A DNA stretch of 25,930 nucleotides from JAADDV01 sp964582875 (GTDB lineage: Bacteria; Aquificota; Aquificia; Aquificales; Hydrogenothermaceae), in NCBI GenBank assembly GCA_964582875.1, contig CAZOTZ010000016.1:1-25930 (forward strand). The letters run 5' to 3'. Of this stretch, positions 6,916 to 14,725 are shown piece after piece. Both the position numbers and the translations under genes were made by a program. Numbering within the stretch: position 1 is the first letter of the stretch; each line of letters starts with the position of its first letter. The notes below the pieces were generated by a model, which saw nothing but the letters and a program-made list of their open reading frames with translations, ran no database searches and was not told the origin of the DNA.

Positions 6916-7677
6916 TCACAACTCTTTGGATAGATAGTAAAAACCTTCCATTATAAGTTTTCTGTTAAGTATGTATCCTTCTCTAAGCCCTTTTGATATT
7001 ATATCTGCTCCGCCACCTGTAATAATAACCTTAAAAGGTTCCTTATATTCACTCTCTACTTTATCAATAACTCCATCTATAAGGGAAACGTATCCCCAGA
7101 ATATACCTGCGTTAATACTGTCCTGTGTGGTTTTACCTACAACACTTCCCATCTGTACAAGATGAACTTTTGGAAGCTTGGCAGCTTTAGAGAAAAGACA
7201 CTCAAGACTACTTTCTATTCCAGGGAATATTAATCCCCCTTCATATTCCCCTTTGCTATTTACAACATCAAAGGTTATAGCAGTACCTAAATCAACAACA
7301 ACAAGAGGGGGTTTTATTTTTTTAGAGGCTGAAAATGCGTTCAAAAGTCTATCTGAACCTACTTCTTCAGGATTTTTGTAGTTTATTTTTATAGGAACTT
7401 TTACGTCTTTATTTATAAAAAGAGGTTTTAATTTGAATATATTTCCAAGAACAGTAGCTATTTTATCTTCTATATGGGGAACTACAGAAGATATAAGTAT
7501 AAGTTTAACATCATCATAGTAGATATTTTCCATCATAAAAAGATTTCTAAAGGTTAAAAGCCAGTCATCAGAGGTTTTTTTTAGGTCTGTTGCAAGTTTA
7601 TAGCTCACTATATCATTAATGTTTTTTATAAAACCTATCTCTATTGTTGTGTTTCCTATATCAACACCAATAACCAC
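6916..7677 (-). CDS. coaX: Type III pantothenate kinase
   Basis: CoaX phosphorylates pantothenate, the first step of coenzyme A synthesis, and unlike CoaA is not feedback-inhibited by CoA. The 253-aa length is normal. Seen are the ASKHA phosphate loop DIGNTT (6-11), the pantothenate-binding signature NPEEVGSDR (102-110) with the catalytic Asp109, the second phosphate motif DLGTAITFD (129-137), the GGLIFPG turn (147-153), and the late TGGGAD adenosine motif (220-225). The start codon is GTG with an AAAGGA ribosome site 8 nt before it; the protein then begins directly at the conserved VIGVDIGNT strand, as in the family. It follows the amidase gene by 12 bp and is probably co-transcribed with it. 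No terminator is visible after it. Confidence 0.95.
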   Translation of the reverse strand: MVIGVDIGNTTIEIGFIKNINDIVSYKLATDLKKTSDDWLLTFRNLFMMENIYYDDVKLILISSVVPHIEDKIATVLGNIFKLKPLFINKDVKVPIKINYKNPEEVGSDRLLNAFSASKKIKPPLVVVDLGTAITFDVVNSKGEYEGGLIFPGIESSLECLFSKAAKLPKVHLVQMGSVVGKTTQDSINAGIFWGYVSLIDGVIDKVESEYKEPFKVIITGGGADIISKGLREGYILNRKLIMEGFYYLSKEL

Positions 7678-7689
7678 TATTTTTTTCCT

Positions 7690-8931
7690 TTAGAAGAAAT
7701 AATCCACAATAGCTTTATACACTGATTCACTGAATTTTTCAATAAAAGATGGGCTTCTTAGGAGTTTAGCTTCTTTTCTATTTGTTATGTAAGCAGTTTC
7801 TATTAAAACTGAAGGAATTCCCGGTGTTTTTAAAACAGCAAAGTTTGCACTATCTATATCTCTGAAAACAACTGTTTTCCTGAGGTATTTCTTCAGATGT
7901 TTTGCAAAAATAAGCCCATCTGTCATTGTGTTGCTTATTGCAAGGTCTGCTACTATTCTGTTTACATATGGGTTTGCACTAACCCTCACATAGTCTATCA
8001 CAACCCTGTTCTCTCTTCTCTCAACCATTCTTGCAAGTTTTGAACGGGCTCCCCTTAGATTAAGTGTGTATACGTATGTTCCGTATCCCCTTCCTGTTCT
8101 TGAAGCATTACAGTGTATACTTATGAAAAGGTCGGCTCTTTTTTCTATAGCAAAAAGTGTTCTTCTATACAGTGATATGTATCTGTCAGTACTTCTTGTA
8201 AGATAAACTTTAAATCTACCGTCTTTTTCAAGAATTCTTTTAAGTGCTTTTGCTATTCTAAGGTTTACATCTTTTTCTTTAAGACCGTTTGCTATTGCTC
8301 CTGGGTCTTTTCCACCGTGTCCCGGGTCAATAACTATAATTTTCTTTTTGAAACTATACACAGGTACATAAGCTCTTTTCTTTGCGACCTTTTTTGATTT
8401 TGCTATCTTGTTTACAGGTTTAAAAATTTCATCACTGCTGTTTTCTATTATGCTTCTGATAAGTCTATCAGCTTCATCAACTGACGCAATATCAACCTTT
8501 TTGTATTCTTTCTTAACAGGTTTATCCCTTCTAACAAAAATACTGTTTTTCCTTTTTTTCCAGTTTTCCTTTTTGACAAAATCAACAACAATCCTGAATG
8601 GTTTTTTTAAGGTAAAAATCTCTATTCCTTTAAACTGTTTTGAGAACTCAATAATAAACTTTGTATTTTTTTTTGTTTTTATTACTTCAAAGTCCTTTAT
8701 GTATCTTTTGATTTTTCTGTTTTTGAAAATACTTTCATTAATATGTCTTACATCTTTATCTATTGATAAAACAACTAAGTTTAAATCCCAGAAAGGAATA
8801 TACTCAAAATTCGTTTTTTCTCCTGTATCAATAACAAGTCTGAACTTATCAGGGTGTATACCTGTCCTTATCTGAAAGGCTACAGCTATATTTACAAGCA
8901 GTAGAAAGACTATAACTATTTTTTTATACAT
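7690..8931 (-). CDS. Periplasmic N-acetylmuramoyl-L-alanine amidase (AMIN + Amidase_3)
   Basis: A 413-aa exported enzyme that cleaves the bond between N-acetylmuramic acid and the stem peptide, splitting peptidoglycan between daughter cells (AmiC type). A signal peptide occupies residues 1-18 (MYKK followed by a hydrophobic run ending NIAVAFQ). Residues about 20-120 form an AMIN domain, the module that targets such enzymes to septal or outer-envelope peptidoglycan. A Lys-rich linker (about 121-195) leads to the zinc amidase domain with the zinc ligands H205 (DPGHGGKDPGA), E219 and H273 (SIHCNAS), and the catalytic E378 (LIETAYITN). All key residues are present, so it should be active. It is followed by coaX after 12 bp. 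A GAAGGG site about 8 nt from the ATG is the more plausible ribosome site, since the closer AGGAG leaves a 1-nt spacer. Confidence 0.92.
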   Translation of the reverse strand: MYKKIVIVFLLLVNIAVAFQIRTGIHPDKFRLVIDTGEKTNFEYIPFWDLNLVVLSIDKDVRHINESIFKNRKIKRYIKDFEVIKTKKNTKFIIEFSKQFKGIEIFTLKKPFRIVVDFVKKENWKKRKNSIFVRRDKPVKKEYKKVDIASVDEADRLIRSIIENSSDEIFKPVNKIAKSKKVAKKRAYVPVYSFKKKIIVIDPGHGGKDPGAIANGLKEKDVNLRIAKALKRILEKDGRFKVYLTRSTDRYISLYRRTLFAIEKRADLFISIHCNASRTGRGYGTYVYTLNLRGARSKLARMVERRENRVVIDYVRVSANPYVNRIVADLAISNTMTDGLIFAKHLKKYLRKTVVFRDIDSANFAVLKTPGIPSVLIETAYITNRKEAKLLRSPSFIEKFSESVYKAIVDYFF

Positions 8932-8955
8932 ACTCCTCGCCCTTCTGTATGTTGT

Positions 8956-8983
8956 AAAATAAATTTCGTCATAAGAAAAACAA
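8956..8983 (-). promoter_or_regulatory. Candidate promoter for the amidase-coaX operon
   Basis: In the 68-bp spacer between the divergent amidase and pdxJ genes, the minus strand has TTGTTT (complement of 8978-8983) and TATTTT (complement of 8956-8961) 16 nt apart. I found no comparable pair for pdxJ on the plus strand, though a good ribosome site (AGGAG) precedes its ATG. Confidence 0.35.
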
Positions 8984-8999
8984 CCTTTAGGAGTGCTTT

Positions 9000-9731
9000 A
9001 TGAAACTTGGAGTGAATATAGACCACATTGCAACTATAAGAGAAGCAAGGAAAACGTATGAACCAGACCCTGTTAAAGGAGCTTTAATAGCCCAGGATGC
9101 AGGAGCAGACCAGATAACATTTCATTTAAGGGAAGACAGAAGACATATACAGGACGAAGATGTTATCAGGTTAAAGTGCAGTATAAAGAGAATTCCTTTA
9201 AATATGGAAATGGCTCCTACAGAGGAGATGAAAAGTATTGCAATAGATATAAAACCAGACAGAGTTACCCTTGTCCCTGAAAAGAGACAGGAGATAACAA
9301 CAGAAGGGGGGCTTGATGTTGTTGGTATGGAAGATTTTCTAAAAGGCTATATTAAAGAGTTAAAAGATGCAGGTATATCTGTTGCTACTTTCATAGACCC
9401 TGTTGAAAACCAGATTGATGCGTCAATAGAAGTTGGAGCAGATGCTGTTGAACTCCACACTGGAGAGTACGCTAATGCTACAGGTTCAGATATTAAAATA
9501 CAGTTAGAAAGAATAAAAAATGCTGCAGTTTATGCTAAATCAAAAAATATCAAAGTTTTTGCAGGTCATGGTTTGACATATACGAATGTTCAGCCAGTAG
9601 CAGCGATAAAGGAAATAGAAGAACTTAATATAGGACATTCTATAATAGCAAACTCTGTTTTTTGGGGACTCCATGAAGCTGTTTACAGGATGAAAAAACT
9701 TATCCTTGAAGCAAGGGGATTATCTTTCTGA
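9000..9731 (+). CDS. pdxJ: Pyridoxine 5'-phosphate synthase
   Basis: PdxJ condenses 1-deoxy-D-xylulose 5-phosphate with 3-amino-2-oxopropyl phosphate to form pyridoxine 5'-phosphate, closing the pyridine ring of vitamin B6. The 243-aa TIM-barrel protein has the family opening LGVNIDHIATIREAR, the FHLREDRRHI motif (about 42-51) with the catalytic histidine, the NMEMAPTEEM strand, VTLVPEKR, the ELHTGEYA block and the AGHGLTYTNV phosphate-binding loop, so it appears complete and active. It is a single plus-strand gene, with a ribosome site (TAGGAG) 7 nt before the ATG. Its 3' end overlaps the convergent phosphoesterase gene by 12 bp, and no hairpin terminator is visible there. The partner enzyme gene pdxA lies at the far end of this window. 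Confidence 0.97.
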   Translation: MKLGVNIDHIATIREARKTYEPDPVKGALIAQDAGADQITFHLREDRRHIQDEDVIRLKCSIKRIPLNMEMAPTEEMKSIAIDIKPDRVTLVPEKRQEITTEGGLDVVGMEDFLKGYIKELKDAGISVATFIDPVENQIDASIEVGADAVELHTGEYANATGSDIKIQLERIKNAAVYAKSKNIKVFAGHGLTYTNVQPVAAIKEIEELNIGHSIIANSVFWGLHEAVYRMKKLILEARGLSF

Positions 9732-10460
9732 AGTATTTTTAAGTAATAGATTTGCAAAAGCTTCAGGAAGTCCTTTTTCCTTTATCTCTTTTGCAGCTTT
9801 CTCATAAGGATATTCAACTCTTCTTACTATAATCTCGTTATTATCAGTGTCATGTATAACATAGGAGAGTCTTGGGTCTCTATCCTTAGGTTGTCCTACA
9901 CTTCCAACACATACCAGGTAATCTTCATTTTCCTTAAGTCTGTACTTTTGTGTATCAGCTAAAAATACTTCTCCAGTATCTTTGTTCTTAACAAATATCA
10001 ATGGTATGTGGACATGACCGTAAAAACATATTTTCCCTGAATAACAGCTCATTGTGTCTTTTGCAGTTTTTACAGAGGAAACAAAAGCCATACTACCGGG
10101 GACAGATGGTTCGTCATGGGTGAGTATAACTTCTGTGTCTTCATAATCTACAGGTAAAGATTTTATAAAATCAAAATCTTCTTCAGTTAAAAAATCATAA
10201 GTCCAGTCTGCAAACTTAATAGCAAGAGGGTTTGATATGTATACTCCGTCTATACCTGCTATAAAAGAGTCCTGTTCTCCTCTTAATATCACACTACAGT
10301 TTTCTTTAACCCAGTTTAGTGTTTCTACTGGTCTTGTTCCAAAGTTAAGTATATCCCCGAGACACCTTATTTCATCAATTCCCTGACTTTTTATATCTTT
10401 TTCAAGGGCTTCTAAAGCAAAAATGTTTGCGTGTAAATCAGAGATATATGCAATTCTCAA
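9720..10460 (-). CDS. Calcineurin-like metallophosphoesterase
   Basis: A 246-aa protein of the metallophosphoesterase superfamily (YfcE/ApaH-like fold). Metal-binding motifs seen are D8-x-H10 (ISDLHAN), G35-D36 (CLGDILNFG), a histidine in ILTHDEPS, and the final GHVHIPL. The middle motif, normally GNH(D/E), reads GEQD at 61-64, which removes the usual Asn metal ligand and catalytic His. The substrate is unknown; relatives act on phosphodiesters or nucleotides. The start codon is TTG and forms a TTGA overlap with the nusB stop, with a GAGGAAG ribosome site about 7 nt upstream, so translation is coupled to nusB. It is the last gene of the five-gene operon. Confidence 0.85.
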   Translation of the reverse strand: MRIAYISDLHANIFALEALEKDIKSQGIDEIRCLGDILNFGTRPVETLNWVKENCSVILRGEQDSFIAGIDGVYISNPLAIKFADWTYDFLTEEDFDFIKSLPVDYEDTEVILTHDEPSVPGSMAFVSSVKTAKDTMSCYSGKICFYGHVHIPLIFVKNKDTGEVFLADTQKYRLKENEDYLVCVGSVGQPKDRDPRLSYVIHDTDNNEIIVRRVEYPYEKAAKEIKEKGLPEAFANLLLKNTSER

Positions 10461-10900
10461 TTTGATACTTCCTCTTTTTCTTTTGTATCTTTTAAAATAG
10501 CACTTAAAACTCCATTTATAAATCTTATTGAGTCCTGACTGTTAAGATAACAGTCTGTTAAATCTAAAATATCCATAAAAACTCTTCCTTTATCTTCTAC
10601 ATTTGCAAAAACAAGTTCATAGGTACCTATTCTAAGTAAAGCTCTTTCTATATAGCCTATCCGTTCAAATCTCCAGTTCTTCAAGTGCTTTTTTATAAGC
10701 TGGTCTATTTCAGACAGGTGCTCTTTTACTCCTTTAACAATGTTATAAGCATACTCTATTGTTTTTTCAGATAAATGATTTCTAACATCTTTTATGTGGT
10801 ACTCAAGTATCTCGTATATGTCAGCATCTGTACCTAATATATCGTAGGTATAAAGTGTTCTTAAAGCTATTTCTCTGGCTTTTTTTCTAAACCTACCCAT
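10457..10900 (-). CDS. nusB: Transcription antitermination factor NusB
   Basis: NusB binds boxA RNA with NusE (ribosomal protein S10) and keeps RNA polymerase reading through ribosomal RNA operons. The protein is 147 aa, all-helical, with the typical opening RKKAREIALRTLYTYDI, the central KHLKNWRFERIGYIERALLRIG block and the closing RFINGVLSAI helix. The ATG follows the ribH stop by a single base (TAAG-ATG) and there is no strong ribosome site of its own, so it probably relies on coupling to ribH. The ribH-nusB order is a common bacterial arrangement. Confidence 0.96.
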   Translation of the reverse strand: MGRFRKKAREIALRTLYTYDILGTDADIYEILEYHIKDVRNHLSEKTIEYAYNIVKGVKEHLSEIDQLIKKHLKNWRFERIGYIERALLRIGTYELVFANVEDKGRVFMDILDLTDCYLNSQDSIRFINGVLSAILKDTKEKEEVSN

Positions 10901-10901
10901 C

Positions 10902-11375
10902 TTAATCTATCTCATCTATAAGATTTGCCATTTCTATGGCAGTTAAAGCGGCATCAAAGCCTTTATTCCCCATTTTTGTTCCTGCTCTTTCTATTGCCTG
11001 TTCTATTGTATCTGTTGTAAGTATTCCATAGGCTACTGGAACTTCTGTTTCAAGGGAAACCTGTGCTATACCTTTTGTTACTTCAGCTGAAACATACTCA
11101 AAATGTGGTGTTGCCCCTCTTATTACCGCTCCAAGGCATATAACAGCATCATAACTTCCTGATTTTGCTGCCCTTTTAGCTGCAAGGGGAATTTCAAAAG
11201 AGCCAGGAACCCTTATAAGAGTTATGTTATCTTCAGAGCCTCCATGTCTTATGATACAGTCAATAGCTCCTTCAAGGAGTTTCTCTGTTATAAGGTTATT
11301 AAATCTGCTTACTATAATTGCAAACTTTAAACCTTCAGCAGATAAACCCCCTTCTATAGTTCTAATATCCAGCAT
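10902..11375 (-). CDS. ribH: 6,7-dimethyl-8-ribityllumazine synthase
   Basis: RibH joins 5-amino-6-ribitylaminouracil with 3,4-dihydroxy-2-butanone 4-phosphate to give lumazine, the direct precursor of riboflavin; it forms 60-subunit shells in many bacteria. The 157-aa length is typical. Seen are the substrate-binding F25-N26 (SRFNNLIT), the VPGSFEIPLAA loop (56-66), GAVIRGATPHFEYV (82-95) with the catalytic His91, and the GTKMGNKGFDAA stretch near the end. A GGGG ribosome site precedes the ATG. No FMN riboswitch is seen upstream: the 22-bp gap to the aminotransferase gene is too short for one, so it is expressed from the operon promoter. Confidence 0.97.
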   Translation of the reverse strand: MLDIRTIEGGLSAEGLKFAIIVSRFNNLITEKLLEGAIDCIIRHGGSEDNITLIRVPGSFEIPLAAKRAAKSGSYDAVICLGAVIRGATPHFEYVSAEVTKGIAQVSLETEVPVAYGILTTDTIEQAIERAGTKMGNKGFDAALTAIEMANLIDEID

Positions 11376-11397
11376 ACTAAACCCCGAAAATTTATTT

Positions 11398-12453
11398 TTA
11401 TAAATTTTGAACTACTTTTTTGACTGTTTCAACAATAAACTCAACTTCTGAGTCTTTCAAAGATGGATAAACAGGTATTGCAAAAATCTCTTTTGTCAGG
11501 TCTTCTGCGAATGAACAATCAACGTGCTGTGCATTCCTTAATTGATGAAGTGTATACTCGTAGTACACCCTTGCTCCTATACCTTTTGATATTAACTCCT
11601 CAACTATTCTGTTTCTATCTGGATGTCTTAAGGTGTATATATGGTAAACATGTTTTCTTCCTTCAAACTCTTCAGGAACTCTTAATCCTGGTAAATCCTT
11701 AAACTCTTTAGTGTAAAGCTGAGCTATCTTTCTTCTTCTATCATTCATTTCATCTAATTTCTGGAGTTGCCAGTAGCCTATTCCAGCCTGAAATTCAGTA
11801 ATCCTGAGGTTAAGGGCTGGATGGTTTCCAAACTCTATCCAGTTTGATATTTTTTCATCTAAATCAGGACTTTCTGTAAGAATTGCTCCACCTTCTCCCA
11901 TAGCAACATTTTTTGAAGCATAAAAACTAAAAGCAGATATATCCCCTAATTTACCAGCTTTTTTTCCTTTGTACTCTGCTCCATGTGCCTGGGCAGCGTC
12001 CTCCAGTACGTATATACCTTTTTCTTTACATATCTCATTTATAGCGTCCATATCTGCTGGCTGACCAAAAAGATGAACAGGTATAACAACTTTTGGATTG
12101 TACTTTTCTACAGCCTCCTCAAGGGATTTTGGGTCCATACAAAAATCTTCTCCAACATCAACAACAATAGGTGTTCCCCCTGCGAGGATAACAGCGTCAA
12201 TTGTAGCCATAAAACTTAAAGCTGGGACAATAACCTTATCCTCTTTAGAGTTAACACCTAAAGCTTTTAATGCAATGTATAGGGCTGCTGTACCACTACA
12301 AACAGTATGACAGAAACCTGTATCAATATAATCTCTAAAGGCTTCTTTAAACTTTAAAGTCCATTTTCCCCTTGTTATCTGACCACTTTTTATAATTTCA
12401 AGAACTGTTTTTTCTTCTTCAGCTCCGAATTCAGGTTTTATTATTGGTATCAA
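11398..12453 (-). CDS. DegT/DnrJ/EryC1/StrS-family PLP aminotransferase
   Basis: A 351-aa fold-type I PLP enzyme of the family that transaminates keto-sugar nucleotides. Seen are the N-terminal block with PIIKPEFGAEEE, the cofactor phosphate site CSGTAAL (52-58), the PALSF.AT loop (77-83), EDAAQAHGA (151-159) with Asp152 facing the pyridine nitrogen, and the Schiff-base Lys181 in SFYASKNVAMGEGG. RITEFQAGIG (217-226) is also typical. The start is TTG with an AAGGAG ribosome site 6 nt upstream that overlaps the stop of the preceding oxidoreductase gene. That pairing, dehydrogenase then aminotransferase, resembles sugar-nucleotide 3-amination modules. The exact sugar cannot be told. Confidence 0.9.
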   Translation of the reverse strand: MIPIIKPEFGAEEEKTVLEIIKSGQITRGKWTLKFKEAFRDYIDTGFCHTVCSGTAALYIALKALGVNSKEDKVIVPALSFMATIDAVILAGGTPIVVDVGEDFCMDPKSLEEAVEKYNPKVVIPVHLFGQPADMDAINEICKEKGIYVLEDAAQAHGAEYKGKKAGKLGDISAFSFYASKNVAMGEGGAILTESPDLDEKISNWIEFGNHPALNLRITEFQAGIGYWQLQKLDEMNDRRRKIAQLYTKEFKDLPGLRVPEEFEGRKHVYHIYTLRHPDRNRIVEELISKGIGARVYYEYTLHQLRNAQHVDCSFAEDLTKEIFAIPVYPSLKDSEVEFIVETVKKVVQNL

Positions 12454-12464
12454 TTTCCTCTCCT

Positions 12465-13277
12465 TTATGAGAATTTTTTGAATTCTTTTAGAATGTTTAA
12501 TGCTCTGTATGAACTTTCAAAAGAAGGAGTTTCAATAAACTGTTTTATCATAAGCTCAAGTTTATCAATATTGTCTTTAGGTTTTTCTTTTCCTGAAGGA
12601 TAAACTATTTTGTCTTCCACAAAATTAAGCAAAATATTACCATCACTTGTTTTCAAAATCCATTCTCTTCTTAGAAAATCATGACTCCATGCTACTTTGA
12701 GAAAGAATTCGTTTCTTGACGTTTCCCCATATATATCAAAAATATTACCTTTGTCTTCTACTTTTTTTATTTTTACATCTCCAAATAGATAACTGAATAT
12801 ATATAAATCGTGCCATGCAAGGTCGTAAAATGGATTAATATATCCTTTTCCAAGGTTTAGTCTGTATGCTTCAACTTCATATATATCTTTTTCTATTTTT
12901 AGATTTCTTACACTGTTAGACCTTAGCTCTATCTCAGAAACTCCAAGGATTACCCCATTTTTTTCTGCAAACTTTATAGCCTCTTCTAACTCTTGAGGGT
13001 TAATAGCTGGTGGTTTTTCAACCATAACATTAATCTTTCTTTCAAGGGCTTTTTTTGCGAGGGGGATGTGTGATTGTGGGTCAGTTGCTATAAAGAGTGT
13101 GTGTATATCTTCCTTTTTTAATGCTTCATCTATATCTGTGTATTTTTTTTTGTGTTCCGGGTACCTGTCAAGCTTAGACACATCCTTGTCTATCAGTACT
13201 GTGTCGTATCCAAGGATTTCAAACTTTTTTATGTATTTAGAGCCCATATTTCCTGTGCCAACAATACCTACTTTCAA
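12465..13277 (-). CDS. Gfo/Idh/MocA-family NAD(P)-dependent oxidoreductase
   Basis: A 270-aa protein, a little short for the family. The N-terminal Rossmann fold has VGIVGTGNMGSKY (3-15, G-x-G-x-x-G), then FIATDPQSH (62-70) and the hallmark VEKP motif (86-89). The C-terminal alpha/beta domain carries DLAWHDLYIF (152-161), which places His156 where the family has its substrate-binding histidine. These enzymes oxidise or reduce sugars and sugar nucleotides. The start codon is TTG, chosen because an AGGAGG ribosome site lies 7 nt upstream and the protein then begins exactly at the first strand. It is the first gene of the operon leading to the aminotransferase, ribH, nusB and the phosphoesterase. 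A TATAAT-like box is found 32-37 bp upstream. Confidence 0.82.
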   Translation of the reverse strand: MKVGIVGTGNMGSKYIKKFEILGYDTVLIDKDVSKLDRYPEHKKKYTDIDEALKKEDIHTLFIATDPQSHIPLAKKALERKINVMVEKPPAINPQELEEAIKFAEKNGVILGVSEIELRSNSVRNLKIEKDIYEVEAYRLNLGKGYINPFYDLAWHDLYIFSYLFGDVKIKKVEDKGNIFDIYGETSRNEFFLKVAWSHDFLRREWILKTSDGNILLNFVEDKIVYPSGKEKPKDNIDKLELMIKQFIETPSFESSYRALNILKEFKKFS

Positions 13278-13308
13278 AAAACAGCCTCCTGCAATTGGTT
13301 TCAGAAAT

Positions 13309-13314
13309 ATTATA
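13309..13314 (-). promoter_or_regulatory. Candidate -10 box for the oxidoreductase-ribH-nusB operon
   Basis: The minus strand reads TATAAT exactly (complement of 13309-13314), about 32 bp before the TTG start. No good -35 hexamer sits at 16-18 nt. The 132-bp region 13278-13409, between the oxidoreductase start and the tonB stop, shows nothing else I can name; no clear terminator for tonB is visible in it. Confidence 0.35.
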
Positions 13315-13409
13315 TATGCAAATTTTGTGCCTTACATTGTTATCTAATAAAGTTTTGTTTTAGTAGTGGTTTTACACTCAGCAGTTTTGAAATTTTGCAA
13401 ACAGGAAAA

Positions 13410-14306
13410 TCACCAGCCTATAATCTCAAATGTTATAGGTAGTTCTATTGTTAGTCTGTCCCGGGGTGGTTTTTTCCCTTCCTGTTTTGCAAAAAGAGGA
13501 ACGTACTTTTTAATTAGCTTAATTGCCCCTTTATCAAGGATACTGTACCCACTGCTAACCATCACTTTTATACTGTTTTCATCAACAGAACCATCTTTTC
13601 TTATAGTAAATCTAACAGTAAGAGAGCCCTCTAAACGTAATCTTTTTGCCATAGGAGGGTACAAATCTTTTCTTCTTGCCAGACTGTTAAGGTACCTTTC
13701 CAGTGCTCTGATATATGCGTATATATCTTCTTCTGATACTTTTTTCTTCTCTTTTACAGTTTTCTCGCCGGTTTCAAATAAACTATCTTTCCCTTTCAGG
13801 TTTAAGAGGGAAAACTCTTTTCTGTTTTTTTCCTGTGCTTTTTTTATTTCTGGAATTGTGTTTTTTGCTACTTTTTTGTTTTTTTGAAGGTTTTCTTTTT
13901 TTAACTTTTCTTTAGGTTCTTCAGTTTTTTCTGCTTTTTTAACCGGTTTTTGTTTTACTTTGTGTTTTACAGGTTTTTTTGTGATTTTTATTTTTCTTTT
14001 TTTGTTTTTTTTCTTTATCTTTTTCTTTACAGTTTTTTTCTTTTTATGTTTTTTTAAGATTTTTTTACTCTTTTTTTTCAAAGTTTTTTGAAGTTGTTTT
14101 TTTGAAGGTTTTGGTATTTTCCTTTTTATAGATGTTTTTTTCTTTTCTTCTGGTTTCTGGAGTATTGATATATATACAGGTTTTTCTTTCTCTTTCTTTT
14201 CTTCCTTTTTATTCAAAAAGCTTAATAAACCGAACACAGAAGCATGTAAAATCCCTGAAATCAGTAAACCTATTATTAAAAGTCTATTTTCTCTAAGAAA
14301 GTTCAC
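13410..14306 (-). CDS. tonB: TonB-family energy transducer with extremely Lys-rich spacer
   Basis: A 298-aa TonB-like protein. Residues 8-30 form the inner-membrane anchor and include S17 and H21 with the same spacing as the Ser-His pair that links TonB to ExbB/ExbD. Residues about 33-160 are a periplasmic spacer overwhelmingly made of lysine: 28 of the 50 residues from 71 to 120 are Lys, in place of the usual Glu-Pro/Lys-Pro repeats. The C-terminal TonB domain (about 195-298) shows YPPMAKR, GSLTVRFTIRKDGSV, SSGYSILDKGA and the closing ITFEIIGW. The start is GTG; an ATG two bases upstream in another frame stops at once. It follows exbD by 8 bp. Function: transmits the proton-motive force to outer-membrane receptors. 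The spacer is unusual; the ends leave little doubt of the family. Confidence 0.88.
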   Translation of the reverse strand: MNFLRENRLLIIGLLISGILHASVFGLLSFLNKKEEKKEKEKPVYISILQKPEEKKKTSIKRKIPKPSKKQLQKTLKKKSKKILKKHKKKKTVKKKIKKKNKKRKIKITKKPVKHKVKQKPVKKAEKTEEPKEKLKKENLQKNKKVAKNTIPEIKKAQEKNRKEFSLLNLKGKDSLFETGEKTVKEKKKVSEEDIYAYIRALERYLNSLARRKDLYPPMAKRLRLEGSLTVRFTIRKDGSVDENSIKVMVSSGYSILDKGAIKLIKKYVPLFAKQEGKKPPRDRLTIELPITFEIIGW

Positions 14307-14314
14307 ATTTCCTC

Positions 14315-14725
14315 TTACTGCACTGTTTTTTCAGTTTCAATAAGGTATCTCTCAATTCCTGCTTTTCTACATTTATCTATAACATACACAACGTTTTTAA
14401 AAGGAACGTCCTTATCTGCCCTCAGGACAACAACTTTTTTTGTTTTCTTTAAACCTTTTAAGAGTTTTTCAAGTTCTTCTTTGCTAACTTTTTTATCGTT
14501 GAAAAAAACTACTCCATCTTTTTTTATAGAAATTGTGATGACCTTTTCTTTGATTTCTTTCGCTTCTCCTGTTTCTGATTTTGGAAGATTTACAGGTATT
14601 TTCCCTTCAACCATAAATGTAGCTGTTGCCATGAATATAATAAGAATAACTAAAACTATATCCACAAAGGGAGTCATATTTATTTCAGCGATTTCCTTCT
14701 CATTTTCGTCTATAAGTCTTCTCAT
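14315..14725 (-). CDS. exbD: ExbD/TolR-family proton-channel subunit
   Basis: A 136-aa inner-membrane protein that with ExbB harnesses the proton gradient to drive TonB. There is one membrane helix at about 18-38. The family signature INMTPFVDIVLVILIIFM (15-32) is intact and contains the essential Asp22. The C-terminal periplasmic domain starts with PVNLPKSE and contains VVVLRADKDVPFKNVVYVID, the standard ExbD/TolR fold. Its ATG overlaps the exbB stop (ATGA, 14722-14725). ExbD is preferred over TolR because a TonB-domain gene, rather than tolA/tolB, follows. Confidence 0.92.
   Translation of the reverse strand: MRRLIDENEKEIAEINMTPFVDIVLVILIIFMATATFMVEGKIPVNLPKSETGEAKEIKEKVITISIKKDGVVFFNDKKVSKEELEKLLKGLKKTKKVVVLRADKDVPFKNVVYVIDKCRKAGIERYLIETEKTVQ

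Noticed and set aside
8408..8875. A 155-aa plus-strand frame in the amidase gene
   Set aside because: It is antisense to the amidase AMIN and linker region, which has clear domain content on the minus strand.
11376..11397. Riboflavin (FMN) riboswitch upstream of ribH
   Set aside because: Only 22 bp separate ribH from the preceding gene, far too short for the aptamer.
13366..13915. Plus-strand reading frames opposite tonB rich in Phe, Leu and Ser
   Set aside because: They are the mirror image of the Lys-rich spacer (AAA/AAG giving TTT/CTT) and carry no independent signal.
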